NCBI GenBank assembly: GCA_903859795.1
Contig: CAIOOC010000061.1
Location: 1 to 18,553, forward strand
DNA length: 18,553 bases
DNA from: an uncultured Bacteroidia bacterium
GTDB lineage: Bacteria; Bacteroidota; Bacteroidia; Bacteroidales; Prolixibacteraceae
Direction of reading: 5' to 3'
Program-made: the position numbers and the translations under genes
Shown: piece after piece, positions 8,195 through 15,293 of the stretch
Position numbering within the stretch: the stretch's first letter is position 1
How the letters are laid out: the number at the start of each line of letters is the position of its first letter
Notes under the pieces: generated by a model
Seen by the model: only the letters and a program-made list of their open reading frames with translations
Databases searched by the model: none
What the model was told of the DNA's origin: nothing

Positions 8195-9589
8195 TTAATT
8201 TTCTTTCCCGATAAAAGTTGTAATACTTAATCCCGGGAGATTTGCTGTAAACCCGTTTTTTGAGTCATTTACTTTTACATCCGATTGTTTTTCGAGATCG
8301 TACAATTCTGAAGTTACCCAGGGAGTAACAGAACCGGCTTTAAACCCTGAAAAAATCGCATCAACACCTGATTGTTCAGCATTTTTATTAATCATTATAA
8401 TAGCGAATTTCTTAGTTTTAGGATTTTTAAAAGCCAGACAATAAACACCCGATTTGGGGGTATTGGTTATTCCAATCATCACATATCCAGGTCGCACAAA
8501 CTTGCTGAAATTTCCAAAAGCATACAGGCGCTTACTTATTTTGTATGTATTTCCGGTTAAATCGACCAGCCCTTCATTATCACCCCATGAGTTTAGGAAA
8601 GCCCACCAAACATAAGCATTCACTTCACTCTTTACCATTGTGTTATAAATCATCAATGCAGCACCAATTCCTTTTATTATTCCATATTCAGGTTTTCCCC
8701 CAATAAATGAATTCTCCGATTGCCACAACTCTTTGCCATATTTTTTTCCTAAACCGTAGGCACCTTCCAGGGAATCTTTTGGGGAAATGGTATCGGGTTT
8801 TGTAAGAAAACTCTGATCGTATTGATGTGCAGCTATAATACTTACATATTTTCTGGCATCAGGATCATTCATTGTCGAATCGGCAAATTGGGTGATCTTC
8901 CTAAAATCGCTTGGTTCGGGGAATACAATTTTGGCTTTGATCCTATCTTTTCTGAAAGTTGGTCCCAGGTTGTTTTTGACAAAATTTAAAAACTGACTTC
9001 CATTCCAAAGACATGATTGGTAATTGGTGGACTGGTCGGGCTCATTTTGGATCGAAACAGCTCTTATTTCGAGGTTGAACCGGGATTTGTATTCCCGGAC
9101 ATATTTTGAAAGATATTCAGCATAGTCCTGATAATGTGCAGGTAACAAATGGCCGCCATGTTTAATGTCCTGATTGTCTTTCATCCACACTGGCATACTC
9201 CAGGCTGCACTCCAGAAATAGTTCACTCCCCGCTTTTGGGCTTCGTTCATTAACCAAACCTGGGCGCTGTCCTTTTTCCAGTCCCATACCCCGGGAGATG
9301 GCTCAATATGCCAGTACAACTCATTTCTTACCATGGTCAGGCCAATCCCTTTATCGGCTGAAAAAAACAGGTCGCATAAGGCCTTACGGTCACTTTCCGA
9401 GAGTTTTAGGAAGTTTTGGGCGGAACTATTACCACCCGATGCCCCAAAACCTGTAATGGTCTGGTGTACCTCGTTCCATTTCACCTCAACCGACTGGCCG
9501 AAGATCATTGTTGTACCAATAAAGAGCATGAGCACTGTGGTTAAGCAAATAATCAACTGGCAATTTTGGTGTCTGATTTTTGTACGCAT
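8195..9589 (-). CDS. GH30 family glycoside hydrolase, secreted
   Basis: The 464-residue protein starts with a basic stretch and a hydrophobic segment (about 11-31, ending IFGQ), read as a signal peptide. TITGFGASGG at 44-53 is the typical GH30 opening. VSIQNEPD at 178-185 holds the acid/base (E183) and ELWQSEN at 287-293 holds the nucleophile (E292), as expected for clan GH-A. The C-terminal ~80 residues return to the beta-structure fused to GH30 barrels. GH30 includes beta-glucosidases, beta-1,6-glucanases, beta-1,6-galactanases, xylanases and beta-fucosidases; the subfamily cannot be set by eye, so no substrate is assigned. The length is normal. It is spaced 18 bp from the GH95 stop and 17 bp from the next gene, consistent with one transcript. 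It is the clearest beta-glycoside-acting candidate of the cluster. Confidence 0.85.
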   Translation of the reverse strand: MRTKIRHQNCQLIICLTTVLMLFIGTTMIFGQSVEVKWNEVHQTITGFGASGGNSSAQNFLKLSESDRKALCDLFFSADKGIGLTMVRNELYWHIEPSPGVWDWKKDSAQVWLMNEAQKRGVNYFWSAAWSMPVWMKDNQDIKHGGHLLPAHYQDYAEYLSKYVREYKSRFNLEIRAVSIQNEPDQSTNYQSCLWNGSQFLNFVKNNLGPTFRKDRIKAKIVFPEPSDFRKITQFADSTMNDPDARKYVSIIAAHQYDQSFLTKPDTISPKDSLEGAYGLGKKYGKELWQSENSFIGGKPEYGIIKGIGAALMIYNTMVKSEVNAYVWWAFLNSWGDNEGLVDLTGNTYKISKRLYAFGNFSKFVRPGYVMIGITNTPKSGVYCLAFKNPKTKKFAIIMINKNAEQSGVDAIFSGFKAGSVTPWVTSELYDLEKQSDVKVNDSKNGFTANLPGLSITTFIGKEN

Positions 9590-9607
9590 GGGTTTGTAAT
9601 GATAATT

Positions 9608-12184
9608 TTAAAGAGATTTTAGTATTATCTCATATTTTCTATTCGGACTTGTTTCAAATTCAATGGTTTCGTTACTGCTTTTTAATGGCAATTCTTTGTC
9701 TGTACACAAAATTTTAGTTGCCACCGCTCCATTTAATCTTAAGCGGCATAGTTTCCCTGCATTGGATGTAATGATAAGTCTGGTTGCCATACCGTTTTTC
9801 CATTCCAAATCAATAAGAAAACCTCCCCTGGCGCAAAGGCCTGAAACATGACCACTCTTCCATTCTTTTGGAAGGGCTGGTAGAATGTTTATTTCATTCT
9901 CATGACTTTGCAGGAGCATTTCAGCAACGCCGGCGGTACCAGCATGATTACAATCAATACTGAATGCGCCATGTGACTGTCCGAATAAATTAGGGAAAGT
10001 CAATGAACCTATAAGGTACTTATAAGATTTATAGGCACTATCGCCTTGTCCAAGTCTGGCCAATAGATTAATTACCCATGCACGACCCCAGCCTGTACCT
10101 TTTTTACCATTCAGATAGCTGTCAAAACTTCCATAACGGTTATTGGCTTCCTCTGTTTTCGCATTCAGGTTACCGTTTAACCTCCTTTCGATTGATTTCT
10201 TCGCCGCCAGCGCGAGTTCGGGTGTTGAGTGCAAACTGATATCGTTGGCCGGATATAAACCAAACATGTGAGATAGGTGCCTGTGGCCTATTTCTACCTC
10301 CTTGTAATCTTCTATCCACTCCTGAATCCGTCCCTCTTTATTAATTTGAACTGGAGCCAGCTGTCCAAGTTTTTCGACAAGAACAGCCCGGAATTCTTTA
10401 TCAAAACCTGACCCGTCATCAAGTTCGTCTATTGCCTGGATGCAATTTTTGAACAGATCTTTAATAATCATAATGTCCATAGTCGCACCATACCCAAATT
10501 GCGATTGTGTTCCGTCGTTCATCTCAAATGTATTTTCGGGAGAATGAGAAGGATTCGTAATTAATTTTCCTTCCATAAAACGGCCTTTAGGAATCTTAAC
10601 CAGATAATCAACGAAAAACTCAGCAGCGCCTTTCATTAAGGGGTAAGCCCGGTTTTTCAGGAACTCCTTATCGTTAGTATATAAATAGTGTTCGTAAAGC
10701 TGCCTTACCAGCCAGGCGCCACCCATCGGCCAAAGGCCGGCTCCTTCGTCAACGGGGGCAGTTGTCCAATAAACATCGGTAGCATGATGTGCCACCCATC
10801 CTTTTGCGCCATAACATTTTTGCGCCGTGATCTTTCCTTTAATGGCCAATGAATCAACCAGATCAAAATATGGAAATGTCATCTCTGACAGATTGGTAAC
10901 TTCCGCCGGCCAATAGTTCTCCTGTAAATTAATGTTAATGTGATAATCGCCATTCCATGGCGCTTTAACTGTAGGCCACCAAATGCCATTCAAATTACCC
11001 GGTAAATCTCCCTTGCGGGAACTGGCAATCAATAAATACCTTCCATATTGAAAGAAAAGTTCGGATAAATAGTCGTCATCATTTCCTGACCTGACCATTT
11101 CAATCCGTTTATCAGTAGGGTATCTGAGCGGATCTGAAGGATCATTTAGACTGAGTGATACTGTATTGTACAATTTACGGTAATCACTGATATGTCTGTT
11201 TTTAAGTTCATTATATGTAAACTTGGTTGCATTGGCTAATACCTCTTTGCAAATTTGTTCCGGATCACGTCCTACATAGTTTGTTGCTCCTGAAATAATG
11301 ATTGTCAGTTCATTAGCATCGACAAATCTAAGATAATCCGGGGAATGTTCTGTGCTGCCTCCTTTGTTAATTACCTTAACCTGAGTTAAAAATCTCATTC
11401 CGCGGTTAATCTTTGTCAAAGAATCGGTTTCGTTGATTTGTCCTTCAAGAACTAAAAGATTATTCTCTGCTGACTTTACATAAGAACGGGCATCGACTCT
11501 GTTTAAAGCGATTTTTGCATTTATGAGCCCTGGCTTGTTACACGAAATTCTGCACACGATTACCTGGTCGGGATGTGAGGCAAATACTTCACGGGTAAAG
11601 GTGGCCCCATTTTTTGTAAAACGGGTTGTGGCGATTGCCGAATCCAAATTTAAATCGCGGTAATAGTCTGCGATATTTTCATAGTTGTCAGGATACTGAA
11701 AATCAATTATTAAATCGGATAAAGTCTGAAAAGACTTCAGTCCTTTTGGAGTTCCTGTGAGGTTTTTATAAGCTAACCTCAAGGCATCTTCAACTTGATT
11801 TTCGAAAATTAACTTTTGAATTTCGGGTAAGGCGTTTAGAGCGCCCGGATTGTCTCTGTCAATTTTATATCCACCCCATACGGTTTCTTCATTAAGCTGA
11901 ATCAACTCCTTTTTTATGCCTCCAAAAACCATTGCCCCCATCCTTCCATTACCAACAGGCAAAGCTTCAAACCATCCGCAGGGATTTGTATTCCACATAT
12001 TTGCATTCCATGAAATTGTATCACAACGAAGGGCAGGTTTATCGTACCACAATAACATAGGATGGGCTTTGGGGATAGCACTCTTTTTGTTATCCACCGA
12101 GATAGCTGCAATGGTTTGAAAACAGAAAGTTATTAGAATCAGTATAATCAGTCTTTGTTTATTCACTTTAATGATTTTTACCAT
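9608..12184 (-). CDS. GH95 alpha-L-fucosidase, secreted
   Basis: From the ATG at 12184 the protein has 858 residues with a signal peptide (MVKIIKVNKQ, then a hydrophobic run ending TIAA). An in-frame TTG at 12196 would add four residues; the ATG is preferred. WFEALPVGNGRMGAM and NEETVWGG near the N-terminus are GH95 hallmarks. DYHININLQENYW carries H415, N417 and N419, which match the His-x-Asn-x-Asn set of bifidobacterial AfcA. SPE (E550) fits the general acid and the IDC motif (D744) the conserved aspartate. Retention of the histidine favours fucosidase over the alpha-L-galactosidase variants of the family. Oddities are a roughly 25-residue insertion around 669-694, and IDCNHAGTAG where IDGNFGGTAG is usual. 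GH95 enzymes mostly remove alpha-1,2-linked fucose. Confidence 0.9.
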   Translation of the reverse strand: MVKIIKVNKQRLIILILITFCFQTIAAISVDNKKSAIPKAHPMLLWYDKPALRCDTISWNANMWNTNPCGWFEALPVGNGRMGAMVFGGIKKELIQLNEETVWGGYKIDRDNPGALNALPEIQKLIFENQVEDALRLAYKNLTGTPKGLKSFQTLSDLIIDFQYPDNYENIADYYRDLNLDSAIATTRFTKNGATFTREVFASHPDQVIVCRISCNKPGLINAKIALNRVDARSYVKSAENNLLVLEGQINETDSLTKINRGMRFLTQVKVINKGGSTEHSPDYLRFVDANELTIIISGATNYVGRDPEQICKEVLANATKFTYNELKNRHISDYRKLYNTVSLSLNDPSDPLRYPTDKRIEMVRSGNDDDYLSELFFQYGRYLLIASSRKGDLPGNLNGIWWPTVKAPWNGDYHININLQENYWPAEVTNLSEMTFPYFDLVDSLAIKGKITAQKCYGAKGWVAHHATDVYWTTAPVDEGAGLWPMGGAWLVRQLYEHYLYTNDKEFLKNRAYPLMKGAAEFFVDYLVKIPKGRFMEGKLITNPSHSPENTFEMNDGTQSQFGYGATMDIMIIKDLFKNCIQAIDELDDGSGFDKEFRAVLVEKLGQLAPVQINKEGRIQEWIEDYKEVEIGHRHLSHMFGLYPANDISLHSTPELALAAKKSIERRLNGNLNAKTEEANNRYGSFDSYLNGKKGTGWGRAWVINLLARLGQGDSAYKSYKYLIGSLTFPNLFGQSHGAFSIDCNHAGTAGVAEMLLQSHENEINILPALPKEWKSGHVSGLCARGGFLIDLEWKNGMATRLIITSNAGKLCRLRLNGAVATKILCTDKELPLKSSNETIEFETSPNRKYEIILKSL

Positions 12185-12230
12185 GTCGTTTATCAATAAA
12201 ATTTATGACCTCTTTGTAAATTCCCATTTC

Positions 12231-13625
12231 CTACATTTGTGGTGTTTCTTTCCAGGTTAACACAATCACATCATCAAGTCTGTTGGATATTTTGGGTATA
12301 TCGAATAACAAACTTTTTCCCTGTTTCCGGAATTTAATATTTTCGTTTGTTTGAAGTAATTTGGCTGTTATTGGTTTTAGGTCCGATTTTATATTGATTT
12401 CCGTCACTTTGCCAGCAAGAACATGCAGGTACCATTCATTTCCTTTTCGGGTAATGGGCACATTGCTGATATCTTTCCATTTTTTAAACGGATCGCAACC
12501 GATAAGCGATTTTTTACTGTGAGACATCCAATTCGACAGTTCAGAAGTGCGTTCGTAGAATTCCGGTTGCATGGTCCCATCCGGAGCCGGACCAATATTC
12601 AAAAGTATATTTCCTCCCATTGATCTTGCATTAACCAGGTTCTCCAAAACCCATGAACAAGGTTTGATTGACTTTGGATCGGGTGAATATCCCCAGCTAT
12701 TGCCCCATTGGAGGCAGCTTTCCCACCACGTATCAGGTGCTTTTTGAGGAAGATAAGTCTCAGGGGTAATATAATCGCCAATTTCGGCTTTGCCTCCCTG
12801 ATAATCCCAACGGTCGTTGATTACAATTCCCGGCTGAAGTGCACGCATCCAGGCATAAATCAGCTCGGTATGCATATCTTTAACATCAGGCCATTCAACA
12901 GCGTCGAACCAGATTAGATCGATCTTTCCATATCGAGTTAGCAGTTCGCTTAATTGTCCGGCGGTATATTCGAAAAACTTGTCATAATCGTGCTGGTTTT
13001 GCTCCGGTGTCCGGGGGTTTATCCGTTTCCCATTACCATAGTCATTAAAGTCCATGCTAACAGGGAAACCGGGATAACTCCAATCTCTTGGTGAAAAGTA
13101 AAAACCCACTTTAAGTCCGTTTTTCCGGCAGGCATCAACATAGGGCTTTAGCAAATCGCGTCCGTTCATGTATTTCCTGGTTCCTAGGTTTGTGTATTCG
13201 CCTGGCCATAAGGCATAACCGTCGTGATGTTTCGACGTGATGACCGCGTAGTTCATCCCTGCCTCTTTGGCGGCTTTCATCCATTTGTCAGGATCGTAAT
13301 TTTCGGGATGAAAGCGCCACAATAAACTGTAATAATTACGGTCGAAATAGGTTGTATCGTCCTTTCCCCAGGGCTTGTTTTTAATCATAGTCCAGGAGGG
13401 ATCTATAGCAGCAACACTATGAATACCCCAGTGTAAAAACAGGCCAAACCCGGCATCCGGAAACCATTGTGCATCGGGATTGGTATTGCGTACTACCGGA
13501 ACCGGTTTTACCGTTTGAAGCAATTTAAGTGCTTCGTGCGCCTTTTGTTGAAGTGTTTCTTCCTGACAAACCGCACGAGTTCCAATTGCGAATAAGATCA
13601 AAAAACAGATAGTTAAGTTTTTCAT
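12231..13625 (-). CDS. GH29 alpha-L-fucosidase
   Basis: The 464-residue protein carries an N-terminal export signal (about 1-20). FGLFLHWGIHS at 60-70, ITSKHHDGYALW at 129-140 and LIWFDAVEW at 237-245 are GH29 signatures; D241 is the expected nucleophile. Residues about 380-464 form the usual C-terminal beta-sandwich. The acid/base is variable in this family and I do not assign it. The product would release L-fucose by a retaining mechanism; linkage preference (the A versus B type of the family) is not readable. The cysteine at 20 (TRAVC) is a poor lipobox, so periplasmic export is favoured over lipoprotein anchoring. It starts 6 bases after the stop of the GH27 C-terminal remnant and ends 46 bp before the GH95 gene, within the main operon. 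The stop is TAG. Confidence 0.92.
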   Translation of the reverse strand: MKNLTICFLILFAIGTRAVCQEETLQQKAHEALKLLQTVKPVPVVRNTNPDAQWFPDAGFGLFLHWGIHSVAAIDPSWTMIKNKPWGKDDTTYFDRNYYSLLWRFHPENYDPDKWMKAAKEAGMNYAVITSKHHDGYALWPGEYTNLGTRKYMNGRDLLKPYVDACRKNGLKVGFYFSPRDWSYPGFPVSMDFNDYGNGKRINPRTPEQNQHDYDKFFEYTAGQLSELLTRYGKIDLIWFDAVEWPDVKDMHTELIYAWMRALQPGIVINDRWDYQGGKAEIGDYITPETYLPQKAPDTWWESCLQWGNSWGYSPDPKSIKPCSWVLENLVNARSMGGNILLNIGPAPDGTMQPEFYERTSELSNWMSHSKKSLIGCDPFKKWKDISNVPITRKGNEWYLHVLAGKVTEINIKSDLKPITAKLLQTNENIKFRKQGKSLLFDIPKISNRLDDVIVLTWKETPQM

Positions 13626-13631
13626 ATCACA

Positions 13632-14126
13632 TTATTCAGGATTTATAGTTATGGCATCAAAGGCTGCATAATTTGCTGAACAGGCCTCAGAAGCAAGAAT
13701 TAGCTCGTTATAACCCTTATCCATATTGATTTCAATTGATACTGTTCCCCATTCCTTTCCTGTTGGCTTTAATGTAAACTTAATTTTATTGAGAGTATAG
13801 TTCAGATCAGTTTTGCCGGAAAGGTTATATCTGATATCAATTTTATAATTGCCCTTATTTTCAATTGTATACCTAAAACGCAGGTTGAAAACACACCATT
13901 CGTGGTTTATACCGAGTAAATAACCTTTCCCGGTATATCCAGATATCTTATTATCAATTTTAGCTGCTTCGAAATTAAAGTAGCTATCTTCAACCTGAAT
14001 AGATGAACCAAGAGGTAAGGCTGGCATTTTAAAAGGCTTAATCTTTACAGGAAATTCGTTGGCAATAACTTTCAGCATCAGACAGCCGTGAGCCGGAACT
14101 TCTGTCTCATAAGGTTTTGCAAACAT
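13632..14126 (-). pseudogene. C-terminal remnant of the GH27 gene: end of beta-sandwich plus CBM6/35-like domain
   Basis: This 164-residue open frame is in exactly the same frame as the GH27 catalytic part upstream, separated from it by one TGA. Residues 1-22 (FAKPYETEVPAHGCLMLKV) are the closing strands of a GH27 C-terminal beta-domain, not the start of a protein. Residues about 45-164 look like a jelly-roll carbohydrate-binding module of the CBM6/35 kind: an acidic start (VEDSYFNFEAA), GYTGKGYLLG, and an aromatic-rich middle ending in FDAITINPE. It has no signal peptide and no clear ribosome site before the ATG at 14126. If made separately it would not be exported, so it is best treated as part of an interrupted gene. 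The stop is TAA, six bases before the GH29 start. Confidence 0.8.
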
Positions 14127-14144
14127 TCCTAAGTCTGAGTGTGC

Positions 14145-14147
14145 TCA
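14145..14147 (-). other. In-frame TGA at a conserved Trp position of the GH27 gene
   Basis: The codon after RDV is TGA, and translation continues as AHSDLGMFAKP. GH27 proteins commonly read RDLWAHKDLG at this point, so a tryptophan (TGG) is expected at residue 370. A single G to A change in the third codon position explains the stop. Read through, the gene would be 540 residues from 15254 to 13632. Sequencing or assembly error, a recent nonsense mutation, or stop readthrough are the options. Confidence 0.85.
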
Positions 14148-15254
14148 TACGTCGCGCAAGAAAACGGGATTCTTTAAGCCCAGATCTTTGTAATCAAAAG
14201 CCATCTTTGCCGGTTTTTCGCCTTTATTTAAGAGTATAACGGCATACTCACTGTATTTGTAAAGGTTTTTGGCCCATAATTCGACTCCCGGTGAAAATTC
14301 TTTCACAAGTGTACCCTGATTTGCCGTAGGATCCTGATCTATAGCGATTGCTTCAGTGTTTGTCAGTATTTTAGAAATTGCAGGCGTCATGCTCCTGAGA
14401 TCGTTGCCTGCAATTAATGGTGCGCCAAACATACACCACATACTGAAATGTGTTTTACTCTCTTCGTCAGACATATTACCAACCTGAAGCATGTCCGGGT
14501 CATTATATCCTGAAACAGTTTGCTGAACAGGTGAATAAAGGTTAATTCTAAATATATCGACAAGACCCGGGAAGATTTTAAACTTAAAAGGGTCAGATGC
14601 CCATAATTTCTGAATATCGCTACCGGTGCGCCACATGTCACCATATTCCGGCAACCAGTGTTGCAGATTGCCTGTGTTTGCACTAAAAATTATAGGGTGT
14701 GATGCCTTGTTTAATAGCGTTCTCCAGCGGTGAAGTACCAATGTATCGCTCTCGGTACAGCCACACCAGTCGAGTTTTATAAAATCAACTCCCCATTCGG
14801 CAAACGTATTTACATCAAGCTCCTCAAAGCCTTTGCTGCTGGTGTACCCTCCGCAGGTTGATTCGCCCGGTGCAGTATATATCCCAAATTTCAAACCTTT
14901 TGAATGGACATAATCCGCCACATATTTGATACCATTTGGAAACTTTACCGGATCTGCCAATATTTTTCCATTCGAGTCGCGACCTTTCGTGACTACACTA
15001 ATATTATTCGGACTAACAGATCTTCCCAATTGCCAACAGTCGTCGATCACAACATATTCGTATCCGGCATCTTTCATGCCGCTACTTACCATTGCATCGG
15101 CAATGCCTTTAATTAATTTTTCATTGATATTACCGCCGAAACTGTTCCAACTGTTCCAGCCCATTGGTGGGACAACTGCCCAACCAGGCTTTTGAGCATT
15201 TAGTGAAATGGTAAGCGTGATTGATAGAATTAGCGTTAAAAGTTTGTTTTTCAT
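14145..15254 (-). CDS. GH27 alpha-galactosidase, catalytic part (truncated by internal stop)
   Basis: The 369-residue open frame begins with a signal peptide (1-20, ending SLNA). PPMGWNSWNSFG at 29-40 is the GH27 opening. FIKLDWCG at 158-165 places the nucleophile at D162, and WRTGSDI at 208-214 places the acid/base at D213. The NDPDML and GAPLIAGNDLR motifs complete the barrel. GH27 enzymes release alpha-D-galactose, or N-acetylgalactosamine or beta-L-arabinopyranose in some members, with retention. The barrel is complete, but the C-terminal beta-domain is cut before its last strands by the TGA described separately, so the product may be unstable. The rest of the reading frame is intact, so the break seems recent or artefactual. 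The start lies 39 bp after the GH31 stop. Confidence 0.9.
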   Translation of the reverse strand: MKNKLLTLILSITLTISLNAQKPGWAVVPPMGWNSWNSFGGNINEKLIKGIADAMVSSGMKDAGYEYVVIDDCWQLGRSVSPNNISVVTKGRDSNGKILADPVKFPNGIKYVADYVHSKGLKFGIYTAPGESTCGGYTSSKGFEELDVNTFAEWGVDFIKLDWCGCTESDTLVLHRWRTLLNKASHPIIFSANTGNLQHWLPEYGDMWRTGSDIQKLWASDPFKFKIFPGLVDIFRINLYSPVQQTVSGYNDPDMLQVGNMSDEESKTHFSMWCMFGAPLIAGNDLRSMTPAISKILTNTEAIAIDQDPTANQGTLVKEFSPGVELWAKNLYKYSEYAVILLNKGEKPAKMAFDYKDLGLKNPVFLRDV

Positions 15255-15293
15255 TGTCTTGCGTTTTATTTTAGTATAGTGGGAATCGTCAAA

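Noticed and set aside
12185..12196. TTG start for the GH95 gene at 12196
   Set aside because: It adds only four residues before an ATG that gives a normal signal peptide; no ribosome site favours the TTG.
14145..14147. UGA recoded as tryptophan (alternative genetic code)
   Set aside because: Genes at 838 and 5871 end with TGA at sensible places, and TGG encodes the other tryptophans, so a general recoding is not supported.
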